Notes under the pieces: generated by a model | The model's input: the letters and a program-made list of their open reading frames with translations, nothing else | Told to the model about the DNA's origin: nothing | Databases searched by the model: none | Part shown: in pieces, positions 54,188 through 62,106 of the stretch | Numbering within the stretch: position 1 is the stretch's first letter | Layout: every line of letters begins with the position of its first letter | DNA from: CAYFZO01 sp965226235 | GTDB lineage: Bacteria; Pseudomonadota; Gammaproteobacteria; Poriferisulfidales; Oxydemutatoraceae | Direction of reading: 5' to 3' | Assembly: GCA_965226235.1 (NCBI GenBank) | Contig: OZ245335.1 | Span: 1,860,001-1,924,000 of the forward strand | DNA length: 64,000 nucleotides | Program-made: the position numbers and the translations under genes

Positions 54188-54659
54188 CTAGACCTTGATC
54201 TTGATTCCCAGGTCTTCTTCAACGGAAGAGTCTTCGATGTTGCGGTGTTCCTTCAGCAGTTTGGACATCGAAGTAGTGGCATCCGACCAATGCGTCGCCG
54301 CGTCGACAAACTCTCGTATCAAGTTGCTGAAAGAGGTTTCGTTGAGTGCGTCCAAGGGTACAGTGCGTAGCAGGAGGATCATTCCTTCCTCGCTCATGGC
54401 GAGGTGCGCGCGGTAAAGCCGGTTCTTGCTCAAAATTTACTTGCGCGACCAGCAACGCCATGGGGCCCAGGTCTTCTTCTTCGTTCACCTGAAACAATCT
54501 GGACGCCAGACACACTTCCCTGTTTGCCGTGTCGTTGCTTATCTCCACGCCAATTCTTTCGTCAAACACCAGGTTGATCGGTTCTTGACCGAGTACCTGT
54601 TCCTTTGCAATCCCGGTTTGCAGGCACAACCCCTTAACCAGTGCCTCAAATGTGCTCAT
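54188..54659 (-). pseudogene. CesT-like secretion chaperone, copy 1, frameshifted
   Basis: The sequence matches the intact copy at 56022-56492 almost throughout. Near 54425 the plus strand reads GGTTCTTGCTC where copy 2 has GGTTCTGCTC, one extra T. The N-terminal frame loses homology after VAQVNFEQ, while the next frame continues with NRLYRAHLAMSEEGM. Unless the base is an error, no full chaperone is made from this copy. Confidence 0.8.
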
Positions 54660-54705
54660 TGAATTTCTCTTGCCCTTCGGCGTGACAGTTGTCCGGGATC
54701 GCCTG

Positions 54706-55731
54706 CTATAGCTCCTTTGGTATCTTTTCGTCGATCGCCTGCATCACTTCTTCTGCGAAGCCCTCCATTTCCAGGGTTGCAGGCGGGGATGCCTTTCCAG
54801 GATTTACAAAGTTGTCCACGCGCTCTTTCAGATCCGCTATTTCACTTTCGCTCAATGGCGGCTGCCCGTCGAGCGCGCGCTCCTGGGCACTCAACAGGTC
54901 ACTGAGCAACCCGACCCCGTTTGCAAGCCAGTTTCGCACTGGATGATCCTGTTGCGGATGGTGCTCGGCGACGGCGTTGAAAGGATTCGCGGTTCCTGAC
55001 GTGCCGTAATCAAGAAACCGCCCGTTCAAGTCCTCGCTAAACCGGGCGGTACCGATCTGCGATGCCATCTGCGAGATGTTTTGGCTTTGCTGCGCCCATT
55101 GTTGGGGCGTTCCATTCAGGTCTTCCGGCGCCAGTTGTTGCGGCTTGAATTGGGATTTTATGTTTTCCGCAGCAGTTGCCGCGCGACGTATGCCCGTGTC
55201 GCCACCGGCCAGCAGGCGTAGTACATCCTGCGTGGTGTGTTTTTCTCCGAGGATCTTCTCATTCAGGTTGGTCCGGGTGGCATTGATCCCTCCGCGCGCG
55301 GCATGGGCGAGCGCCTGTTGCAGCTTGTGGTTCATTTGTGCCGGACCAGATGGAGCGGCCGCACTTGCTCCCGTGGTTTGCGCCACGTTGGTCTGTCCCC
55401 TGATAAAGGCTTTGATCAATTTGCGAATTCCCTTTCGCAGGCTTCTCCCGAGACGCACAAGCAGGTTGGCTCGCCGCGTGTCTGATCTGTTCGCGGGAGC
55501 CGATGATCGGTTGGTGAATCGAGCCCTGCCGAGCGTAACGCCTCCCAGTGTCTCACGCGTGGAATGGCCCACTTGTCGAGGGTCGGCGGATATTCTGCCT
55601 GCGTCGCCCGCGTCCGGTCTGACCGTCCGATCTCCGAAAGTGCCGGTCGTGGTCTGCTCCGGCTTTGAAGCTACAGGGGATTCCTGGGTTGTGCTCGTCT
55701 GCGGAGGTGTGGCGATTTTACCGATAGGCAT
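54706..55731 (-). CDS. Putative type III effector, copy 1
   Basis: 341 residues from ATG 55731, preceded by AGGAG (a TTG 24 bp upstream is also in frame). Ser/Thr/Pro-rich N-terminus (MPIGKIATPPQTSTTQES), basic helix (RSLRKGIRKLIKAF), then a Gln/Ala-rich helical part (QMNHKLQQALAHAARGG, LRLLAGGDTGIRRAA) and an acidic end. No known catalytic domain recognised and no Cys. The chaperone-like gene starts 46 bp after its stop on the same strand, the usual arrangement for a secreted protein and its own chaperone. Nearly identical to copy 2 except in the first ~130 residues. Confidence 0.65.
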   Translation of the reverse strand: MPIGKIATPPQTSTTQESPVASKPEQTTTGTFGDRTVRPDAGDAGRISADPRQVGHSTRETLGGVTLGRARFTNRSSAPANRSDTRRANLLVRLGRSLRKGIRKLIKAFIRGQTNVAQTTGASAAAPSGPAQMNHKLQQALAHAARGGINATRTNLNEKILGEKHTTQDVLRLLAGGDTGIRRAATAAENIKSQFKPQQLAPEDLNGTPQQWAQQSQNISQMASQIGTARFSEDLNGRFLDYGTSGTANPFNAVAEHHPQQDHPVRNWLANGVGLLSDLLSAQERALDGQPPLSESEIADLKERVDNFVNPGKASPPATLEMEGFAEEVMQAIDEKIPKEL

Positions 55732-55805
55732 TGTAGTTGCTCCTGGCAAGGCCAATCATTACGTCGCTGCTACTATAAACGCATATTCGGGAAAAATGTA
55801 TTTAC

Positions 55806-55865
55806 TGCGCCACCACATATGGGACACACCAGCCCGCGGTGCGTGCTCTGTCCCATATGTTTCCG
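55806..55865. repeat. Dispersed repeat with inverted CACATATGGGACA ends
   Basis: CACCACATATGGGACA (about 55809) and TGTCCCATATGTTTCCGG (about 55848) face each other. The second half is the inverse of the element at 16535 and 34126. It lies exactly at the junction of the duplicated block. Confidence 0.65.
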
Positions 55866-55877
55866 GCCTCATACAGG

Positions 55878-55976
55878 GAGCCTGAGTACGAGCAGGCAGG
55901 TGAGGCTACCGGGCAGGATGCTCCGATTTATGAAGACCCTGACAAGGTCGCACCTGGTGGGGGAACAAAACGCTGA
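55878..55976 (+). pseudogene. Copied 3' end of the tyrosine-motif gene
   Basis: It reads EPEYEQAGEATGQDAPIYED onward to the same C-terminal PGGGTKR and stop as 53934-54034, with two codons fewer. No start or upstream part is present. It marks the left end of the duplicated block that continues with chaperone copy 2. Confidence 0.85.
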
Positions 55977-55990
55977 GGGGATGACTTGTT

Positions 55991-56018
55991 GCAGGGGCGA
56001 CGCATGCGTCACTCCTGC
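55991..56018. repeat. REP-like palindrome, imperfect
   Basis: GCAGG...CCTGC arms surround GACGCATGCGTC. It is the equivalent of the palindrome at 54055 in the duplicated block. Confidence 0.7.
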
Positions 56019-56021
56019 AAG

Positions 56022-56492
56022 CTAGACCTTGATCTTGATTCCCGGGTCTTCTGCAACGGAAGAGTCGTCGATGTTGCGGTGTTCCTTCAGCAGTTTGGAC
56101 ATTGAAGTAATGGAATCCGACCAATGCGTCGCCGCGTCGACAAACTCTCGCATCAACTTGCTGAAAGAGGTTTCGTTCAGTGCGTCTACAGGCATGGCGC
56201 GCAACAGGACGATCATTCCTTCCTCGCTTATGGCGAGGTGTGCACGGTAAAGTCGGTTCTGCTCAAAATTTGCTTGCGCGACCAACAACGCCATCGGGCC
56301 CAGGTCTTCGTCGTCGTTCACCTGGAACAACCTGGACGCCAGACACACTTCCCTGTTTGCCGTGTCGTTGCTTATCTCCACGCCAATTCTTTCGTCAAAC
56401 ACCAGGTTGATCGGTTCTTGACCGAGTACCTGTTCCTTTGCAATCCCGGTTTGCAGGCACAACCCCTCAACCAGTGCCTCAAATGTGCTCAT
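56022..56492 (-). CDS. CesT/Tir-type secretion chaperone, copy 2 (intact)
   Basis: The protein has 156 residues and is acidic. It follows the class I type III chaperone layout: an N-terminal helix (STFEALVEGLCLQTGI), beta strands (INLVFDERIGVEISND, REVCLASRLFQV), a helix with ALLVAQANFEQ, strands around LAISEEGMIVLLRAMPVDAL, and a final helix (FSKLMREFVDAATHWSDSI). Such dimers hold effectors for export by a type III machine. No secretion apparatus genes are in the window. It starts 46 bp after effector copy 2 and is surely cotranscribed with it. Confidence 0.75.
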   Translation of the reverse strand: MSTFEALVEGLCLQTGIAKEQVLGQEPINLVFDERIGVEISNDTANREVCLASRLFQVNDDEDLGPMALLVAQANFEQNRLYRAHLAISEEGMIVLLRAMPVDALNETSFSKLMREFVDAATHWSDSITSMSKLLKEHRNIDDSSVAEDPGIKIKV

Positions 56493-56538
56493 TGAATTTC
56501 TCTTGCCCTTCGGCGTGACAGTTGTCCGGGATCGCCTG

Positions 56539-57564
56539 CTATGGCTCCTTTGGTATCTTTTCGTCGATCGCCTGCATCACTTCTTCTGCGAAGCCCTCCA
56601 TTTCCAGGGTTGCAGGCGGGGATGCCTTTCCAGGATTTACAAAGTTGTCCACGCGCTCTTTCAGATCCGCTATTTCACTTTCGCTCAATGGCGGCTGCCC
56701 GTCGAGCGCGCGCTCCTGGGCACTCAACAGGTCACTGAGCAACCCGACCCCGTTTGCAAGCCAGTTTCGCACTGGATGATCCTGTTGCGGATGGTGCTCG
56801 GCGACGGCGTTGAAAGGATTCGCGGTTCCTGACGTGCCGTAATCAAGAAACCGCCCGTTCAAGTCCTCGCTAAACCGGGCGGTACCGATCTGCGATGCCA
56901 TCTGCGAGATGTTTTGGCTTTGCTGCGCCCATTGTTGGGGCGCTCCATTCAGGTCTTCCGGCGCCAGTTGTTGCGGCTTGAATTGGGATTTTATGTTTTC
57001 CGCAGCAGTTGCCGCGCGACGTATGCCCGTGTCGCCACCGGCCAGCAGGCGTAGTACATCCTGCGTGGTGTGTTTTTCTCCGAGGATCTTCTCATTCAGG
57101 TTGGTCCGGGTGGCATTGATCCCTCCGCGCGCGGCATGGGCGAGCGCCTGTTGCAGCTTGTGGTTCATTTGTGCCGGACCAGATGGAGCGGCCGCACTTG
57201 CTCTCGTGGTTTGCGCCACGTTGGCCTGTCCTCTGGGAAAGGCTTTGATCAATTTGCGAATTCCCTTTCGCAGTTTTTTCCCGGAACGCATAAACAGGTT
57301 GGCTCGCCGCGTGTCTGATCTGTCCGCGGAAGCCAATGATCGGTTGGTGAATCCAGCCCTGCCGGACGTAGCGTCTCCCAGTGCCTCACGTGTGGAATGG
57401 CCCACTTGTCGAGGGTCGGCGGATATTCTGCCTGTATTTTCCGTGTTCATTCTGACCGTCCGACCTCCGAAAGTGCCGGTCGTGGTCTGCCCCGGCTTTG
57501 AAGCTACAGAGGATTCCTGGGTCGTACTCGTCCGCGGAGGCGTGGTGATTTTCCCGATAGGCAT
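56539..57564 (-). CDS. Putative type III effector, copy 2
   Basis: 341 residues from ATG 57564, preceded by AGAGGA at good spacing. Same design as copy 1: Ser/Thr/Pro-rich start (MPIGKITTPPRTSTTQES), basic helix (KKLRKGIRKLIKAF), then a Gln/Ala-rich helical body. By eye about 27 substitutions fall in the first ~130 residues and only 2 in the remaining ~210. Function unknown; the coupled chaperone gene and proximity to the tyrosine-motif gene suggest a secreted protein. Confidence 0.65.
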   Translation of the reverse strand: MPIGKITTPPRTSTTQESSVASKPGQTTTGTFGGRTVRMNTENTGRISADPRQVGHSTREALGDATSGRAGFTNRSLASADRSDTRRANLFMRSGKKLRKGIRKLIKAFPRGQANVAQTTRASAAAPSGPAQMNHKLQQALAHAARGGINATRTNLNEKILGEKHTTQDVLRLLAGGDTGIRRAATAAENIKSQFKPQQLAPEDLNGAPQQWAQQSQNISQMASQIGTARFSEDLNGRFLDYGTSGTANPFNAVAEHHPQQDHPVRNWLANGVGLLSDLLSAQERALDGQPPLSESEIADLKERVDNFVNPGKASPPATLEMEGFAEEVMQAIDEKIPKEP

Positions 57565-57633
57565 TGTAGTTCCTCTTGGCAAGGCCAATCATTACGTCGC
57601 TTCTACTATAAACGCATATTCGGGAGAAATGTA

Positions 57634-58092
57634 ATGTTTGTATGGGTCCATCACATATGGGACAAACGCGGCAGGTGTTGGGTGAGCATCGTCTGGAACG
57701 CTTACGTCGCCACACTTTGGCCTTGCCTGTGGGGGTCCGTCCAGGTGGGTCGGCACCAGACGCATCCTGTCCGGTGTGCCGGCGATCAAGCGCCCGATTG
57801 TACTCGCACCGGGATACACCAGCTCGCGGTGCGTGCTCCATGGCTGCAGTAGTACGTGCAGCCTGATCCTTTCCCGTATTCGGGAAAACCGTACGCAGCC
57901 GGCGTATTTCACCGCACCGTGCAGAAAGATTTCGTGGATTGCGAGGCAAGAATCCGGTCGAGAACCGTGGTTGTTCGGCTGGCATCTGCCGGGCTATCTG
58001 GATCGCTATAATGGGCACAGACCACACCGAGGAATCAATAACTCTCACACCCTGCCAAATGCTCGCCCCAACGCCTGCCACGTTTGCCTCAC
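57634..58092. repeat. Non-coding block bounded by inverted dispersed repeats
   Basis: 57636-57690 (ATGGGTCCATCACATATGGG on through GGTGTTGGGTGAGCAT) is the inverse of the repeat at 34330-34372. 58012-58092 (ATGGGCACAGACCACACCGA onward) is its direct match. An 18-bp tandem (CACCTGCCACGTTTGCCT) lies at about 58080-58120. The frames crossing this block look like noise. Confidence 0.7.
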
Positions 58093-58297
58093 CTGCCACG
58101 TTTGCCTCACCTGCCACGGTGGCGGGTTCATACACTTCCACCGCCGGAAGCGATATATTTCCCGTACCGGGCTGTTTTATGTCGCATCAGCGGCGTTCGA
58201 TCAAGGTATTTTTTGATTTGCTCTCGGCATGCCGGTAAATAAGCGGTGTCGATCTCGCACTTGATGATTCCGTCGATCCTGCCGGGAAGAGTTCCGA

Positions 58298-59005
58298 ATG
58301 GATGACTTTGCTCAGGCTTTCAGCATTGCTTTTGCCATGTTGGCGGAGTTCGATGCGGATCTGATCGAAATTATTCGGTTATCCATTCTGGTGAGCCTCA
58401 CTGCGGTTTTTATCGCGACGATCGCGGGTCTGCCGATCGGGGCATTGCTGGCGACGAGGCATTTCCCGACCCGTGGCTTCTGGGTAGGCGTATTTACGTC
58501 GTTCATGGGGTTGCCACCGGTGGTTGTGGGTTTGATCGTCTATCTGATGTTGTCGCGTTCGGGGCCCCTTGGTGTGCTGGGGCTGTTGTATACGCCGACC
58601 GCAATGATTATTGCCCAGGTGACGTTGATCTTCCCGATTATTGTCGCGCTGACTTATCAAACCATACGTGATTTGCACCGGGAGTACGACGAGCAACTGC
58701 GTTCCCTGGGGTGCCGCCCGCTACGGGCCGCGATGACCTTGCTTTGGGAAGGGCGCTTCAGCCTGTTGGTCGTGGCGTTGGCCGGGTTTGGTCGCGCCAT
58801 TGCCGAGGTTGGCGCGGTGCTGATCGTCGGTGGCAACATCAACCATTCTACGCGAGTGATGACGACCGCGATCGCACTCGAGACCAGCAGAGGCAATCTG
58901 GCTCTGGCGTTGGCGCTGGGCATGGTGCTGATTCTTCTGTCCTTGTTGATTACCCTGGCGGCACAATCGTTGCGCGACGCCGGAGAGTTGCGTTGGTACG
59001 CCTGA
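58298..59005 (+). CDS. tupB: Tungstate-type ABC transporter permease
   Basis: The protein has 235 residues, 5-6 membrane helices and the permease EAA-like loop (REYDEQLRSLGCRPLRAAMT). MGLPPVVVGLIVYLMLSRSG and VGGNINHSTRVMTTAIALET are typical of TupB/WtpB permeases. It overlaps tupC by one base (TGATG). Confidence 0.9.
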   Translation: MDDFAQAFSIAFAMLAEFDADLIEIIRLSILVSLTAVFIATIAGLPIGALLATRHFPTRGFWVGVFTSFMGLPPVVVGLIVYLMLSRSGPLGVLGLLYTPTAMIIAQVTLIFPIIVALTYQTIRDLHREYDEQLRSLGCRPLRAAMTLLWEGRFSLLVVALAGFGRAIAEVGAVLIVGGNINHSTRVMTTAIALETSRGNLALALALGMVLILLSLLITLAAQSLRDAGELRWYA

Positions 59006-59721
59006 TGAGAGCCCCGACGCTGACCATCGGCAGGCTAGGCTATTGCGTGCGAGGGCATACGCTGTTGCGTAGTGTCAGCCTGGTCAGCGAGGCGAATACG
59101 TGTACCGCCTTGCTTGGCCCGAACGGCGCAGGCAAGACCACGTTGCTGCGGCTCTGCCATGGGTTGATCGAGCCAGGCGGCGGTGAGGTGCACTGGGGGC
59201 GGCAAAAGCCTCGCGAGATGGGCAGGCGCATTGCGATGGTGTTTCAGAAGCCCTGTTTATTGCAGCGTAGCGCCCGGGAGAATATAGATTACGTACTGCG
59301 CACGCACCGTTTTCCTCGCGCCGAGCGGCGACAACGCGTCGATCGGGCGTTTGCCCAGGTGGGACTCGAATACTGTATCAACCGTCCGGCTCGGCTACTA
59401 TCGAGTGGTGAGCAGCAGCGTCTCGCCATCGCGCGCGCTTGCGTGCTTGACCCGGACATTATTCTGCTCGACGAGCCGACGGCCAGGCTTGACATGGAGT
59501 CGATCGAGATGGTCGAGAGAGCGATCGCCGGGTTGAGAGAGTCAGGCGTGAAAGTGATTCTTGCATCGCACAATTTTTCGCAGGTGAGGAAATTATGCGA
59601 TGAAGTCATTTTTCTCGATAAGGGACGGCTGGTCGCGCATACTTCATGCGCTGACTTTTTCAGTAATCAAGGTGGCGACAAAAAGGTATGCGAATTTATT
59701 CGTTTGCAGGCATCCTTCTGA
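59005..59721 (+). CDS. tupC: Tungstate-type ABC transporter ATPase
   Basis: 238 residues from ATG 59005; the longer open frame is only the permease read out of frame. Walker A GPNGAGKTT, signature LSSGEQQRLAIARA, Walker B DIILLDEPTA and the His switch SHNF are all present. It energises uptake of tungstate or a related oxyanion. Confidence 0.92.
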   Translation: MRAPTLTIGRLGYCVRGHTLLRSVSLVSEANTCTALLGPNGAGKTTLLRLCHGLIEPGGGEVHWGRQKPREMGRRIAMVFQKPCLLQRSARENIDYVLRTHRFPRAERRQRVDRAFAQVGLEYCINRPARLLSSGEQQRLAIARACVLDPDIILLDEPTARLDMESIEMVERAIAGLRESGVKVILASHNFSQVRKLCDEVIFLDKGRLVAHTSCADFFSNQGGDKKVCEFIRLQASF

Positions 59722-60524
59722 TCTTTTCGCTGGTTGCCGCCGTATCGATCGGCGCGCTGGCGCGAGGAGAGGAGCGCCAGCAATCCATTTTGCTGGCTTC
59801 GACGACTTCGACCGATCACTCGGGGCTCTATGATTTCCTGTTACCGACGTTTACCCGTGAGACCGGTATCGAGGTGCGGGTGGTCTCGGTTGGTACCGGG
59901 CGCGCGTTGAGTATCGCGAGCCGTGGCGATGCCGATGTGCTGATCGTGCACGACGAGCCGTCGGAAGTGGAGTTCATGCGACAGGGGTACGGCATCAGGC
60001 GCGACACTTTCATGTTCAACGACTATGTCCTGGTGGGACCGGCTGGAGACCCTGGAGGTGTCAGGTCGGCCGGAGGTGTCGCTGTGACGTTACAGGCCAT
60101 TTTCAAGACTGGGGCGCCCTTTATTTCGCGTGGCGACGATAGCGGTACACACAAGAAAGAGTTGTTTCTGTGGCGCATGGCTTTGGGCGAAGTGCCCATC
60201 GCCAGAAGCTGGTATCGGGAAGTTGGCGAAGGCATGGGGGCGGCGCTTACCATCGCCAATGAACTGGGAGCCTATACGCTATCTGATCGCTCGACCTGGA
60301 TCAGCTTCAATCATCGCGACAACCTTGAAATCGTCGTGGAAAACGAGCCGCCTCTGCATAATCCGTACAGCGTGATTCTGGTTAACCCCGCGATCCACCC
60401 GGAGGTTCGCTTTGAACAAGCGCGTGCTTTTGCCGATTGGCTCCTGTCGGAACAGGGGCTTTCGCTGATTGGCAGCTTCAGGGTCCGGGGGCAGCAGTTG
60501 TTCTTTCCCCTCGATCGGGGTTAG
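59688..60524 (+). CDS. tupA: Tungstate-type substrate-binding protein
   Basis: The protein has 278 residues with a signal peptide (FAGILLIFSLVAAVSIGALA). The oxyanion-binding start LLASTTSTDHSGLYDFLLP is the TTTS-type motif of TupA. DADVLIVHDEPSEVEFM and RGDDSGTHKKEL also match. It overlaps tupC by 34 bp; the order B-C-A is unusual, since tupA often comes first. Tungsten or molybdenum enzymes using it are not in the window. Confidence 0.9.
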   Translation: MRIYSFAGILLIFSLVAAVSIGALARGEERQQSILLASTTSTDHSGLYDFLLPTFTRETGIEVRVVSVGTGRALSIASRGDADVLIVHDEPSEVEFMRQGYGIRRDTFMFNDYVLVGPAGDPGGVRSAGGVAVTLQAIFKTGAPFISRGDDSGTHKKELFLWRMALGEVPIARSWYREVGEGMGAALTIANELGAYTLSDRSTWISFNHRDNLEIVVENEPPLHNPYSVILVNPAIHPEVRFEQARAFADWLLSEQGLSLIGSFRVRGQQLFFPLDRG

Positions 60525-60534
60525 TCCGATCGCT

Positions 60535-61101
60535 TCATGGCTTGATCAGCGTCAACTCCTTTCCCGACTGGCTAAAGTCCAGGCGCTTCAGAAAGTTCAT
60601 GCCAAGCAGGATGCTGTCGCCTTCCATATGCGGGTTGATGCTGCCGCCGAGGTTTTCCAGGTGGATGTCCCCCAGTGTGATGCTGTCGAGGTGAGTCCGG
60701 TAAACGGCAATGGTGCCGTTTGCTGTCTGCACATAAAACGGTGCGCCACGGGCAAGGCGCAACCTGTCGGCTACCAAGGCAGGGATACTTACATCGGTGG
60801 CACCGGTATCCAACAGGAAATTCACCTTTTCCCCGTTGATGCTGCCGCTTGCGACATAGTGGCCGTAGTGATTGCGTAGTAGCGTGACGCGGACGCTGCC
60901 ATCTAGCGTTTCGCTCGTAGGCGCGGTGTTGGGGTTGTAAAGCTCTTTCAGGGAATCCTGGAAGAACAAAAACAGCAGGACGAATGCCGCGATCCAGGCG
61001 AAGGCGAACATGCGCTTTCCATAGCGAAGGGAAACGGTCTCGGCTCCGCGCGGATTTTCATCGTGGTGAGAGGGGTGCATTTGAGTCGCATTATATTGCA
61101 A
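60535..61101 (-). CDS. Membrane-anchored retropepsin-like aspartic protease
   Basis: Up to 188 residues; ATG 61080 is an alternative start and neither has a clear ribosome binding site. One N-terminal membrane helix (MFAFAWIAAFVLLFLFF), then a clan AA domain with FLLDTGATDVSIP (catalytic DTG) and DSILLGMNFLKRL, as in the TIGR02281 family. Active site faces the periplasm and would need dimerisation. Convergent with tupA. Confidence 0.88.
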   Translation of the reverse strand: MQYNATQMHPSHHDENPRGAETVSLRYGKRMFAFAWIAAFVLLFLFFQDSLKELYNPNTAPTSETLDGSVRVTLLRNHYGHYVASGSINGEKVNFLLDTGATDVSIPALVADRLRLARGAPFYVQTANGTIAVYRTHLDSITLGDIHLENLGGSINPHMEGDSILLGMNFLKRLDFSQSGKELTLIKP

Positions 61102-61221
61102 TCGACACGAGGGCAGTTTGTATCTGGCTAATCGACACTGGGCTTGACGACGAGGAAACCCGGTCAGGACAGATGGTTACCGGACCTGCCACGTCGCTGC
61201 CCACCGTCGTGCACAATGCAG

Positions 61222-61241
61222 GGGCGACGCATGCGTCGCCC
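61222..61241. repeat. REP-like palindrome
   Basis: GGGCGACGCATGCGTCGCCC, perfect 20-bp palindrome between the protease and plsC. Confidence 0.85.
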
Positions 61242-61264
61242 TCCGAGCTGCAAGGCCGGCAGGT

Positions 61265-62014
61265 TTACCCGGTGCCGGCAAGGTGTCTGGCGGCGATCAG
61301 GGCATGCGTTTTCTCGGCAAGTTGATTGCGGTCATCGCCTGCGGGCACCGGGTCGGTGTAGTGCACCACGGCGTCTATGTGCGGTTCGGCCATGAGCGCG
61401 AGCGCGTGCAGGAAAAAGGGCATGTCCCTCGTGTAGGGTGCTTTGGGATGGATAGCATGATCCGCGCTTTTGCCGGGATAGGTGATGAAAACCGGTTGTA
61501 TCGGAACGCGGGCATCGATGGCTGCCATGAACAGTCGCGGATGGAATCTGCGGATCGTGGTGCCGTCCGAGGTGGTGCCCTCGGGAAACAGCACTACATC
61601 GGAGCCGGTTCGCAAACGCTCGCTGATCAATCGTGTCGCTCCGGTCGCTCCGGCGCCGCGGTTGATGAACAAGGTGCCGGCCCTGCGCGCCAGGTAACCC
61701 ACGATCGGCCAGTGCGCAATTTCGATCTTCGAGAGAAAGCTGACCGGGTGCGTGCCGCCGATAATGACGATATCCATCCATGAGATGTGATTGGCGACCA
61801 CCAGCGCGGTGCCCTCGGTGGGCACACCGCAGACTTGAATACGGATGCCGATGAGGCGCGTGAGAACTGTAAGCCACCGGCGTACCAGATTGCGTTGCCG
61901 GGTCAGGCCGGGTTTGTTCCAGTCGCCAGGCAACGCCAGCGCGCAGATGAGAGCGCCGCAGGCAAGCAGCAAACCTGCCAGCGGCAACCTGATTATGACG
62001 CGCAGGATGCCCAT
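61265..62014 (-). CDS. plsC: 1-acyl-glycerol-3-phosphate acyltransferase (PlsC type)
   Basis: The protein has 249 residues. One or two N-terminal membrane helices, the catalytic motif VVANHISWMD (HxxxxD), FINRG and the substrate motif LFPEGTTSDG are present. It acylates lysophosphatidate or a similar acceptor at the inner membrane. It may be cotranscribed with the YyaL-like gene 92 bp upstream. Confidence 0.9.
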   Translation of the reverse strand: MGILRVIIRLPLAGLLLACGALICALALPGDWNKPGLTRQRNLVRRWLTVLTRLIGIRIQVCGVPTEGTALVVANHISWMDIVIIGGTHPVSFLSKIEIAHWPIVGYLARRAGTLFINRGAGATGATRLISERLRTGSDVVLFPEGTTSDGTTIRRFHPRLFMAAIDARVPIQPVFITYPGKSADHAIHPKAPYTRDMPFFLHALALMAEPHIDAVVHYTDPVPAGDDRNQLAEKTHALIAARHLAGTG

Positions 62015-62106
62015 CGGGAGGTGCTATCGGTTTGGGCCGCGAAGGCTCAAGGCGGCCGAGCTTTGTTCGACCCCGACGGTTTTCCTCGCCAGCCTGCCAG
62101 GCTCTC

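Noticed and set aside
57386..58141. 251-codon minus-strand frame upstream of effector copy 2
   Set aside because: It combines the effector's antisense-shifted 5' end with non-coding repeat sequence and shows no coherent domain.
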